Below, one piece after another: positions 54,528 to 64,000 of a DNA stretch of 64,000 nt (positions are counted from its first letter, which is position 1; each line of letters opens with the position of its first letter). The translations under genes and the position numbers were made by a program. The notes below the pieces were generated by a model. It ran no database searches. It saw nothing but the letters and a program-made list of their open reading frames with translations, and had not been told where the DNA came from. The stretch lies in the NCBI GenBank assembly GCA_948144175.1, contig CANXME010002154.1:320501-384500 (forward strand), written 5' to 3'. Origin of the DNA: Closterium sp. NIES-65 (Eukaryota; Streptophyta; Zygnematophyceae; Desmidiales; Closteriaceae).

Positions 54528-57500
54528 CCAGCGTCAACAGCACCTCCAGCTCCAGTACCTCCAGCAGCACCAGTAGCACCCGCAGCAGGACCGCCGCCAG
54601 GACTGACAGAAGTAGCCTCAGCGCCAACACCCTCAGCAGCTCCGACTCCAGTAGCACTCGTAGGACTAGCACCTCCGAGACCGGCGGCACCAGCACCCTC
54701 AGCATCCGAAGAAGCACCAGCTCCAGTAGTACGCCTCCAGCGCCGGGCAAACCACTCGCGCAGCTCCTGTGGAGAGAGTGGCTCCCGCCGAGACGAAGCA
54801 CCCGGAGAACCAGCAGGCCCAGCACCGCCAGACGCCACACGAGCAGGTCCAGCGGCCGCGGGCTCCGCACCCCCAGGCTCAGTAGCTCCAGACTCAGCAC
54901 CCCCAGGCTCAGCAGCTCCAGACGCAGCACCCTCAGGCGAAGGACGCCCAGGCTCAGCACCCCCAGTCGTAGCACCCCCAGGCTCAGCACCCCAAGTCGT
55001 AGCACCCCCAGGCTCAGCACCCCCAGGCTCAGCACCCGCAGCAGTACCAGAGTCACCAGCAACCTCGACCGGCTCAACTGCATCTACCTGGGACACACCT
55101 GAAGGGGCAGGACCCTGAGGGGGGAGGGGGTCTACCGGGGGGGGACCTGGCACAAGGAAGTGCGGTGGCGGGGGGAGGGAAGGAGTGCGGTAGGGGAAGA
55201 GGCGGTAGTAGGGTACTGACTCGTCGAACGTGACGTCCTGGGAGGACAGAACACGACGAGAGGTGGGGTGGTAGAACTGTCACGCAGGGGCGTCAGGGGG
55301 GAAGCCAAGGAAGACACAGTGAGCAGCACGAGGGGACAGCTTGTCCGCAGACAAGTCGCGGACAAACGCCCGAGATCCCCAGACACGGAACACAGACGCA
55401 TAGCCTACCTTCCCGGTCCACAGCAAGGCTGGGGAGGTCTCCGGTCTGGAGACCCTGGGGTGAAGGTTGATCTGATGCGCCGCGTACCGAACCGCAAACG
55501 GCCACAGAAAATGGGGGGCAGCCGCATGCATCATGGACGTACGAGCGGCGTCCATGACCATGCCAATGCGGCGCTCAGCAATCCCATTTTGCTGCGGAGA
55601 GTCCGGAAGCGTGAAGGTCTGGCGGATGCCTCGCGCACGACAGTAGGCTCGCAGAATGCCAGAGGAGAACTCTCCGCCTCGGTCAGAGTGCAGACGCAGA
55701 ACAGGAAAGTCCGAGCCGAAGCTCCTCCTGAGCTGGAGACGAGCTGCGCGGATCCAGTCGATCAACACCTCAGTGAAATCACCCTTGCTGCGCAAGGGGA
55801 AGACTGAGGTGTAACGCGAGTAGTCGTCAACCACCAGCAGGAAGTAGCGCTCGTGACCCTGTCCACGGACGCGGGCCGGGCCCCACACGTCCATGTGAAG
55901 CGTCTGCAGCGGGGCCTCTGTCGGGGGAAACTGAGAGGAGTGAGGGGCAGCCCGGAGCCGCCCCTCGACACAGGGAACACAGGAAGGACCAGGCCCTGGA
56001 GGAAGGGGAGGGAGGGACCGGGGGAGACCAGAGACAAGGACACGGGAAGCCATGCCTCGGAGACGAGGCAGGGAGGGGTGACCAAGACGGTGGTGCCACA
56101 GGAGAGTCTCGTGAGACAGGAGGCGACACGAGCAGGGGGCAGACTCAGGACCAGACCTGGACGCTGCAGCAAACACCTGACCCGACGCAGCTACCTGGCT
56201 AGACGCAGGGACAGGAGGAGACCCAGTGGTCAGGGTGTAGAGGCTTGACCCCGGCCTACGTGTAAACCTGGCCAGGTGCTGGCCTGTGCGAGCGTCCGAG
56301 CAGTGGGTCACCCGCTGACTCGCAGGAGTAAACTGGTGAACCTCGTATCCTGCAGGTCAGCACCACTCACTAAGTTCGTAGAGAACGAGGGGAGGTAAAG
56401 ACCAGACAAGGTGCCAGAGGGGGCAGCCGGACACGGGAGGACAGTGGAGAAGTGAGAGAGGACAGGACCCCCAGAGGGGTCTGCCAGGGAGACTGCAACC
56501 GGCCGACCAAGCGGTGTGAGTGTGGTGCGGTCTCGAAAGAAGGAGCGAGAAGCCCCTGAGTCAGGTGTGAAGGTGAGGGAGGCCGAAGCCGACGTGGTAC
56601 CGGAGAGCGCAGACTCACCAGCACCTGAGGGCACAGACGCACTGGCACCTAGAGCAGCAGCCTCACCAGCACCTATAGCAGCAGTACCAATGCCCGGGCC
56701 GGGCGGGAAACACCGGTAACAATCACCCTCATCACTAATAGTCACAGCATACATGGCAGCAAGGATAGCATCAAAGTCAAGATCATAGATAGCTACGCCT
56801 GCCCTAGACAGCTCTCCCCAGCGGGGGATCTCACTAGCCTCCGGGAACTGCTGACGCCAAGCGTCCGTCAGGATGCCACAGCAGCGCTGGGTGGGGTGGG
56901 CACCCCCACAGTGCTCACCCGCGCGGTCGCCGGAGCGAAGGACGTAGGTGCACGGGCCAAAATCCCCACGACGCTGACGCTGCGTGTACCACTCACGGAG
57001 CTGCTGAGGAGGGGGGATGTCCTGAGAACGCTGCTGCTGCTGCTGCTGCTGCTGGCGCTGACCACCACCGGAGCCGCTCCGCTGCAAAGCACCACCCCGA
57101 CCAGCTCCACCTCCTCCACCACCGCCGCCTCCACCTCCGCCACCACCGCCGCCTCCGCTCCCACCGCTACCGCCGCCGCCGCCTCCGCCTCCGCTGCTGC
57201 CACCGCCACCTCCACCCCCACTCCCTCCGCCGCCTCCACCGCCACCTCCACCACCCCCGCTAGCTCCACCCGCGCCCTTGCCCCCCTTGCCCTTGCCAGA
57301 GCGGCGTCTCCCGTTAGGGGCAGACGCCGCACCGACCGACTCAAGACCAACGAGGTCGGCCGCAGCAGTAGAGGCGACAGAGGGCAACAGGGGGGAAGGG
57401 GAACACCCCTCAAAGATGGGGGTGCGAGGGTCACCACGAGAGGCTCCTACAGCGACTATGCTCTTCTCCGCTGCTAGGAGGGCCTTCTCTAGGAGGTCAA

Positions 57501-58069
57501 CAGTGAGAGTGGTGGGTCAGACTGAGAGGAAGTGGTCCCTGACTACGCGAAGGGAGTCAGGGAGGCGGGTGACTATATAATAGAGAGTGATGTACATGGG
57601 GGGGGGGGTTCTTGGCGCAGAACTCAGCAGGAAGCGCGGCGCAGAAGTGAGTGTCACTAGTGCGGAGGTGCGTAATGAGGTCAGCGACTGTGGGAAAGGT
57701 AGCAAGGTCAGGAAAGAGGTACGGTAGCATGAGGCGGCTCAATGCAGCAGTGGCAGGGGAGGAGAAGCGTGCAACTACAGCGTCGTACAAGGTCTTAGCA
57801 CTCTTGTAGTGACTAAAGTGCGCGCGCTCAGTAGTAGGCAGGTGGCGACGCAGAGCAAGACGTGCAGCAGCATCGCGCGTGGCCCACTGGGAGCGAACAG
57901 TGGGGTCAGCATCAGCAGCAGGGGCAGGAGAGGAGCTAGAGGTGAGGTCAAAGAGGGAGAGACCGTCTGCCCTATCGCACTGTAGGAAAAGCTGCAGGTC
58001 ATCTACCCAAACCTCAAAGTCAATGGCTCGACCCTCAGCGTCAAAAGCGAGAACACTGGGGGTAGCCAT
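54528..58069 (-). pseudogene. Copia A3 Gag-protease-integrase, frameshifted and truncated
   Basis: Gag starts MATPSVLAF at 58069 and shifts frame at a G10 tract at about 57598-57608 (the KNPPPMY site). The Gly-rich part, variant zinc motif (about 56945) and protease (PDSGASRSFF, about 56540) follow to a frameshift near 56330. Integrase (56311-55280) keeps MDVWGP, LHSDRGGEF and GIAERRIG; TGA at 55280 replaces a Trp codon before QFYHP/FYHP. The linker ends at the truncation point. Confidence 0.85.
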
Positions 58070-58139
58070 GACAGCAGTAGACTAGCAGTACCAACTATAG
58101 GTCAGGGGCAGTGCAGCGACAGAAGCGCTGCTCTCACCA

Positions 58140-59220
58140 GACAGGGCGGGTCGGGCAGCTCAGTAGTACAGCAGCACGGCAACACGGCTGCTCGGATGGC
58201 ACAGCAGCAACTGCGGCTCCGTGGCCCCAGCGGCTCGGCTCCTCAGGCGGCTCGGGCGGCTCAGGCGGCTCGGGTGGCTCGGGCGGCTCGGGCGGCTCAG
58301 GTGGCTCGGGCTGGTCGGGCGGCTCGGGCGGCTCGGGAGAGTCGGGCGGCTCGGGCGGCTCAGGCGGCTCGGGCAGGTCGGGCGGCTCGGGCTGCTCGGG
58401 CGGTTCGGGCGGCTCGGGCAGCGCGGGCGGTGTAGGGCGGGAGGGCCGCTGGTGAAAGGGGCGGCGGGGCCGCAGGTAAAGGGCGGCGGGGCCGCTGAGA
58501 AGGGCGGCGGGGCCGCTGAGAGGGGCGGCGGGGCTGCAGTAGAAGGGCGGCGGGGCCGCTGAGTAGGGCGGCGGGGCCGCTAAGAGGGGCGGCGGTGCCG
58601 CAGTATAAGGGCGGCGGGGCCGCTGAGTAGGGCGGCGGGGCCGCTGAGAAGGGCGGCGGGGCCGTAGTAGAAGGGCGGCGGGGCCGCTGAGTAGGGCGGC
58701 GGGGCCGCAGCGAGAGAGGCGGCGGGGCCGCAGTTAAGGGCGGCGGGGCCGCTGAGTAGAGCGGCGGGGCCGCAGCGAGAGAGGCGGCGGGGCCGCAGTG
58801 AAGGGCGGCGGGGCCGCTGAGATGGGCGGCGGGGCCGCTGAGACGGGCGGCGGGGCCGCTGAGACGGGCGGCGGGGCCGCAGCGAAGGGCGGCGGGGCCG
58901 CAACGTGAGGCGGCGGGGCCACAGCCAAGGGCGGCGAGGCCGCGAAGAAGGGCGGCGGGGCCGCTGAGACGGGCGGCGGGGCCGCAGCGAACGGCGGCGG
59001 GGCCGCAATGTGAGGCGGCGGGGCCGCAGCGAGGGGCGGCGCGGCCGCAGCGAAGGGCGGCAGGGCCGCGAAGAAGGGCGGCAGGGCCGCAATGTGGGGC
59101 GGCGGGGCCGCAGCGAAGGGCGGCGGGGCCGCTGAGAAGGACGGCGGGGCCGCTGAGAAGGGCGGCAGGGCCGAATCGACGGGCGGCGGGGCCGCTAGGG
59201 CGTTGGGGGGGGCCGCTAGG
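58140..59220 (-). repeat. Copia A3 leader minisatellites
   Basis: A 9-bp GGCGGCTCG array (58240-58430) is followed by about 35 units of roughly 18-20 bp, GGGCGGCGGGGCCGCTGAGA and variants (58450-59200). Same kind and same position as in copia A2 but different unit mix. Confidence 0.85.
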
Positions 59221-59463
59221 GTGGCTCGAAGAGGTGAGAGCCCTTAGCGCGACTCGGGCGGAGCACGCTTCGGGCAGGAAAAAAAAAGATCGATGTGGTG
59301 GGCCCTAGGCACAGTTCCCACGGGGGAACCTGCTCGATACCATGAGAAAAGTAGAACGAGAATGAATGACTATGGAATGAAAGTGATACAAATATGCAAC
59401 CCTAGAAATGTGTACCCCATATGGGCTACCCCACTAAAGCCTAGACAACATTATAATTTGACA

Positions 59464-60648
59464 GCTCGCGCACGAGGTCGTCCGCCTCGACTATGCTCTC
59501 AAGAGTTCTCAGCGAGACCTGACTGACACGCGACACGATCTTTTGGTTCAGCGGAAAAAAATCCGCGAACTTCTGGCGAAGACGGAAGATCAGAATGCAG
59601 CGTTGACAGATTTTGCCGAGAAATGTGTTGGGAAGTTTCGCAGATTGGAAGACATAGAGAGACGTGCTGCCAAGGATCTCGCCGATGCAGTGCATGAAGT
59701 GCGGACTGTACGTTCCTCCGCGGCTGCGCAGCGCGAGTCGTCGGAGCCCGCGGTGTTGAAGTTGGCCGAAGCGGCCTCTTCCCTCATATTGCTGGTGTCA
59801 GAATGTAATTGTATACATTATTATAACTGCCTGTAGTGTAGACCTAGTGTAGTTATATTGCTTTCATGTTAGGTGGTGCACCCTTTTCCTTCACTATATC
59901 TTGTACAACTTTCTATAGTGAAACCCCCATTCTCCTTCCTAAACTTCCTCGACACTTTTGCTCACCCCTACAACTCGAACTTCTCCTAAGCTACTATGGC
60001 TTCCATGCCTAACTAGCACTGGATCTTAACATGGTATCAGAGCGACCACGGTCCTTGCCTGTGGACCCGCCCCATTGCTTCCGCTGCTACTCTGTGTTCG
60101 GCACGCCCTGTGGCGTGCCCCTTAATCTTCTCTTAGCGGCCCTGTTGCCGCCCTTTCATGCCCCTCGCGGCCCCTTCGCGGCCCCATCGCTGCCCTTTCA
60201 AAGGCCCCTCGCGGCCCCTTCGCGGCCCCGTCGCCGCCCTTACGCAGCCCCGTGCCGCCCTTTCAGGCCCCTTGCGGCCCCTTCGCGGCCCCGTCGCCGC
60301 CCTTTCAAAGGCCCCTCGCGGCCCCTTCGCGGCCCCCTCGCCGCCCTTACGCGGCCCCGTCGCCGCCCTTTCAGCGGCCCCGTCGCCGCCCTTTCAGCGG
60401 CCCCGTCGCCGCCCTTTCAGCGGCCCCATCGTCGCCCGCCCTTCAGCAGGCCCCGTCGCCCGCCCTTCCAGCGGCCCGTCGCCCACCCTCTCAGCGGCCC
60501 CGTCGCCGCCCTTCCGCGGCCCAGTCGCCGCTCTTCATCGGCCCCGACGTCGCCGCCGCCAGCGGCCCCGCCGCCGCCACTTGCGGCCCCGACCCCGCCC
60601 CGGCCATGCCCCGTCGCCAGCCGCGGCACACCGGGGACATGTGCACCG

Positions 60649-60685
<37 letters not shown>

Positions 60686-61476
60686 TTTTCCCGTCACCTG
60701 TCGAGGCGACCTGAGGGGGCCTGGAAGGGGGGGGCAGGCGTCGCCCCCTCTGCCGCATGCTTTGGCACCCGGGGAGGCCGTGCGTCGGCCCCCCCCCTCC
60801 CTTCCCCCTTCTCCTTCGTCTCCCTGCAGCTGCAGGGGGGAGGGTCTGGGGGTGGCGGGTGGGGGTGGTGTGTTTCCCTTCCCCTCCTCCTCCTTTTGTT
60901 CCCACTGCTGCAGCTGCCGCTGGGGGGAGGGTGTGAGGGTGTGGGGGAGCCAGGGGAGTGGCACTGGGGTGGCGGGTGTGAGACCAACCAGCACCCGTCC
61001 CTCCACCTCTCCTCTCTTCCCCCCCTCTGCTGCTCCTGCAGCAGTATGTCGGGGAGGGGGAGGGGGAGGGGGAGGGTGAGGGGATGGAGTGGGTGACCAA
61101 CCAGCTCTATTACCTTGTCTGTTGTTGCTGCTTTCTTTGCACTTGGTGTACCTCTGCAGGAGGTGTACTGCACACGGTTCTTCACTGCAGGCAGTTAGGG
61201 GGTGTGTTAGAATGTAATTGTATACATTACTATAACTGCCTGTAGTGTAGACCTAGTGCAAACCCCCATTCTCCTTCCTAAACTTCCTCGACACTTTTGC
61301 TCACCCCTACAACTCGAACTTCTCCTAAGCTACTATGGCTTCCATGCCTAACTAGCACTGGATCTTAACAGCTGGTTTCGCAACGTGAATTTTCTACGCT
61401 AGCAGCATTTGGGATGGAGAAAGGAATGGCTACTGCAGGTGAAAGGAAAGAAGCCGGATTGCTGGTTTCGAGATAA
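59464..61476 (+). pseudogene. Coiled-coil protein fragment, split by an LTR element
   Basis: Sequence 59464-59795 encodes a heptad-rich segment (VVRLDYALKSSQRDLTDTRH, RRLEDIERRAAKDLADAVHE). Removing the insertion 59796-61370 and one GCTGG copy restores the frame into SQREFSTLAAFGMEKGMATA and a TAA at 61474-61476. The 5' part is lost behind copia A3. It could be the tail of the Ndc10-like gene or a separate gene; the downstream AP2-like gene lies in the same frame just after the TAA. Not recognised as any named family. Confidence 0.6.
59796..61370 (+). mobile_element. Non-autonomous LTR retrotransposon, 1.6 kb
   Basis: 5' LTR 59796-60031 (TGTCAGAATG...ATCTTAACA, 236 bp), 3' LTR 61205-61370 (166 bp); the 3' copy lacks about 70 bp between two TAGTG motifs. 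Perfect GCTGG duplication at 59791-59795 and 61371-61375. Primer-binding site TGGTATCAGAGC at 60032-60043 and a purine tract before the 3' LTR. The interior has GCGGCCCCGTCGCCGCCC repeats (60130-60530) and a poly-C run of about 36 at 60650-60686, with no Gag-Pol. Confidence 0.92.
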
Positions 61477-61590
61477 GACTGGCAAGTGGGTAAGGAGTCT
61501 GGGGAAGCGGCAGCTGGAGATGAAAAGGGCGCGAAGCGAAGCGCGGCCGTCAATGCAGCAAAGGGAACCACACCATCCGTGAAAAAAGCT

Positions 61591-62792
61591 ATGTCAAATT
61601 CCGCCCCAGATGTCCCCCTTCAGCCACCAACCGGAAACGTGGGGGGCTCTTCAAAAGATGCTGGCGAAGTACACCACGGGTGGTCGCAGTTCGCGGCTGG
61701 TAAGGGTGGTGTGGAGGTGATGGAGGTCGAGGATCCGGACGAGATCGAAGCCACGAAGGCAACCCAGGCGTTGCTTGCTAAACTCCGTGGTGGGAAGGGG
61801 GTTGCAAAGGTCGGCCCGAAGGAGAAGGATCTTGGGGTTGGCATAAGGGCAAACGCGAAAGGGACGGGTTGGACGATGGAGTTGCACTATCAGAACTTGC
61901 GCTGGTACTTTGGAAGCTTCTCCGCTCTCGCCACCGCGCGATACACGGCCGCGGTGGTACAGACCGTGTGGCACAAGAAGGTTCCAAGTGACAAGATGGT
62001 TCTGACCAATGAGGAAGAGGAGAAGTGGACCGCGGATTTGGATGTTGCGCGACTTCTGCATCCAGGAGTGCTCGCTGTTATGTACCTTTGCGGAATCTGC
62101 ACCGGCGGCAGCAGGTGGGTTTTGCAAGTTAGTTCACGAAGTTCGGGCTTCCGCGTGGTGTGTTCACTTATGTAATTTCCGCTGTTCATTTTCATGGCAG
62201 GATCAAAATCATGTTTTCGCGCTTTAGGAACGTGAAGGATGGACCGGATAACCTGAATTACAAGGTGGCTCCCTCAGTTGCGTTGGGGCTTGAGGTGGCT
62301 TTGGACACAAGTTACGCGAAATCCAAAGTTCTTGAAGGAGCTCTTGCCGGTGCCGTGGTGTTTGTATTCACGTACATGTGGCTGGTTTCGAAGGGCCGTG
62401 ATTTTGCCATCGCCGACACGGAAGCGAAACGGCCTGCAAAGAAGGCAGGAGCAACCGACCTGAACGTCACAATCATTGTAGCCGCGTGGAAGAACTTTCG
62501 CGTCCATGTGAAAAAGAGCCACAATGCAGCAGCCGTTGAGAAGCTTGTGCTGGAAAGTTTCGCGGGAGCGGGCAATAAGAGTATCGGACTGCTCGTCTAC
62601 AAGATTGTCGATGTGGTGATGACATGGTGTTACGATTCGGAGGCAGCTGCAAATATGAAGGGAGATGGGATGTTCTTGGAGTGTGGCGAGGATCGCACCA
62701 AAGCCCAGAAACGCGAGATTTCGCGTCCTCGCATCAAGAAAACTTTTGCGAAGGATGACGACATTGAGGAGATTTCTGATGAGGAGGCGTAA
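61591..62792 (+). CDS. AP2-like domain protein with a novel C-terminal domain
   Basis: Two exons, 61591-62114 and 62201-62792 (86-bp GT-AG intron, phase 2), 371 residues from ATG 61591; the frame is open further up to 61477, so the start is uncertain. Around residues 78-130 (nt 61825-61975) the pattern GIRANAKGTGW...LRWYFGSFSALATARYTAAV follows the AP2/ERF fold (YRGVR ... WLGTF ... AARAYD), suggesting DNA binding. Exon 2 encodes a mainly helical domain with an aromatic/Cys end (IVDVVMTWCYDSEAA) and a basic-then-acidic tail (RPRIKKTFAKDDDIEEISDEE). No matching named domain is known to me for exon 2. It may be a transcription factor or a gene of a mobile element; the neighbour upstream encodes a tyrosine recombinase. 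Confidence 0.65.
62115..62200 (+). other. Intron of the AP2-like gene
   Basis: GTGGGT donor and ATGGCAG acceptor; removing it joins GGSR to IKIMFS in one frame. Confidence 0.7.
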
Positions 62793-63302
62793 CTTTGTGG
62801 TTGGAGTCAATGTTTCGCGTTAGTAGCTGGACAATAGGTTTTGTCTATCTTGTTGTGCTTTTAACATGTTGCGTGGTGTGGGTTGTAGATCTTTGAGGTT
62901 CACTGCTTTGCGCATATACGTTTCTGCTTTGTGCTAATAACATGCTGCGTGGTGTGTGTGTCGTAGACCCTTTTTTAACGAGGAACAAACACGTGGAATA
63001 TGAGACCCCTTTAGGGCGTACTGAAGTAAGAAATGAGGAACCGAATTCGAATCCACGTATGGGTCTCACACTAGAATAAGCGGGGGGTCTGATTGGGTGT
63101 GCTGTGCGAAATGTTCCGTTGAGTGCGACATGTTTCCTAGAACATTGATTGTTCCTTTGTCTCATAGTTGGATAGCTGACATTCTTAGGATAAGTACAAG
63201 AACGTAAGTACAGGCTGGAAAATTATTACAGGAAAAGAAACCAGACAACAGAAAATGGTACAGAGCAGAAGGAAACTCGAAATTGCCCTATCGCCCCTTG
63301 CA
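62793..63302. other. Convergent intergenic region
   Basis: No gene seen. Two imperfect direct repeats, TAACATGTTGCGTGGTGTG (about 62861) and TAACATGCTGCGTGGTGTG (about 62937), lie 76 bp apart. The two flanking genes point towards each other, so 3' UTRs and polyadenylation signals are expected here. Confidence 0.4.
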
Positions 63303-63996
63303 TCACTCGTTGCCTGCCGCATTCGCCTTCCATCGTCCCCCTTTCGTGGGTTGGGGAAAATGGAGCATCCCACTCTGATACGCGTAAAGGCTTTGTGCTA
63401 CAAGACAGCACTCGCACCAGTACACAAGCACCCTCGAAACCACTTTCGCCATTTCAATAGCCTCTGTCTCCCCAGGCTCAGGATCCACGAGGTTGAGAAT
63501 AGCCTTGGTGAGCACCACTTCCCAGTCTGCCTTTTCGTGCGTTTGGTTCTTGACCGATTTTAAAACCCACACTCCGAGCCGAGCAGTTGAGGTTGCTCGA
63601 AATGCAAGGCTTCCCTCGTTAAGCGTGCCACGAGCCGCCTTATCCGCACCCTCCGCCCATTCTTGGTGGGGAATGCCGATTGAGGCACACCACAGGGTAT
63701 AGAGGGTTGCAGCCACTCCCGCTGCATAGACCGCGGAACTGACACTTAAAGGGGCTGGCACCAGCCCCACCCCTCCGTGTCATATATACTGAAACATCTT
63801 GCTCCTCCTCCAGGTCCACTACTTGCAGAGGTTCTTCCGGAACCATGCTAATCACATTTAGAGTCCCGACACACACTACACCTTCCGCATCTTCTCTCTG
63901 CCTTTGCTCCGCCGGCGCCTCCACGTTCTCCCCCGCAATTCGTCGCCTTTCCTTTTCCATTTTCTCCGTCTCTGCATCTAACTCCTTTTGTTGCAT
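63303..63996 (-). pseudogene. Unknown protein, possible paralogue of the AP2-like gene's C-terminal domain; frame break and edge-truncated
   Basis: Read on the minus strand, a charged segment (AETEKMEKERRRIAGENVE) in one frame leads at about 63770, near a GGGGTGGGG run, into a second frame (VSSAVYAAGVAATLYTLWCA ... GVWVLKSVKNQTHEKADWEV ... LVYWCECCLVAQSLYAYQSGM) that ends at TGA 63303-63305. The change of frame is either a one-base indel or an unrecognised intron. The second part resembles exon 2 of the AP2-like gene in length, helix spacing and the aromatic/Cys end before GM. The 5' end lies outside the window. Function unknown. Confidence 0.5.
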
Positions 63997-64000
63997 CTCA

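Larger units (their letters stand above)
54528..59463 (-). mobile_element. Copia family A element, 3'-truncated (A3)
   Basis: The 5' LTR is 59343-59463 (TGAGAAAAG...ATTTGACA on the plus strand), with a primer-binding site (TGGTATCGAGCAGG on the minus strand) at its inner edge. Leader repeats 58140-59220, Gag from 58069, protease, integrase and part of the linker follow to about 54528, where the element stops inside the linker against host coding sequence. RT, RNase H and the 3' LTR are gone, so no target duplication can be read. Confidence 0.85.

Noticed and set aside
58140..59220. A CRISPR-like array of short repeats
   Set aside because: Units are contiguous GC-rich minisatellites without unique spacers, in a eukaryotic retrotransposon leader.
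60031..61100. Pro/Arg-rich frames of 227-312 codons inside the non-autonomous LTR element
   Set aside because: Repeat translations on both strands, interrupted by a long poly-C; no Gag or Pol motif is present.

Overview
The window reads as nuclear DNA of a photosynthetic eukaryote of the green lineage, most likely a streptophyte alga. This is an inference: genes have GT-AG introns, one gene carries a fold closest to the plastid-type soluble inorganic pyrophosphatase of plants, tRNA-iMet-primed Ty1/copia elements dominate, and coding DNA is GC-rich with long CAG/GCT, GGN and poly-C tracts. No prokaryotic gene organisation, CRISPR array or rRNA gene was seen.

Layout. 1-709 holds remnants of two copia families. 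2258-2467 is a small inverted-repeat element. 2903-9787 is the one clearly non-transposon gene in the left part: a pyrophosphatase-like domain lacking its catalytic aspartates, spliced to an enormous low-complexity tail of about 1,800 residues that ends in a PP1-docking-like RVKF motif; its second exon acceptor region is tandemly duplicated. 10334-10839 is a TA-flanked MITE. 11055-19819 is a pair of abutting hAT transposons that share a target duplication, the first split by a copia element (11098-14891) that has lost reverse transcriptase. 20122-27803 is a decayed full-length copia element; 28188-34760 is a decayed LINE, itself hit by a solo LTR and a 343-bp TRIM. 35688-43609 holds two truncated copia copies joined head to head.

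The right third (43610-64000) was a gene region later blown apart by retrotransposons. An Ndc10/Crypton-type tyrosine recombinase gene starts at 44020, is split by a young, apparently intact copia element (46676-54100, 1,958-codon Gag-Pol, perfect 5-bp target duplication), resumes at 54101 with a coiled coil and a GCR1_C-like domain, and is cut again by a truncated copia (about 54528-59463). A coiled-coil gene fragment follows, split by a non-autonomous LTR element (59796-61370, perfect target duplication), then a gene with an AP2-like domain (61591-62792), and on the other strand a gene that may share the C-terminal domain of that protein and runs off the window.

Two things deserve most attention: the catalytically dead pyrophosphatase fused to a giant disordered tail with possible alternative terminal exons, and the tyrosine-recombinase / coiled-coil / AP2-like cluster. 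The rest is a readable stratigraphy of insertions whose boundaries and target duplications can be read directly.
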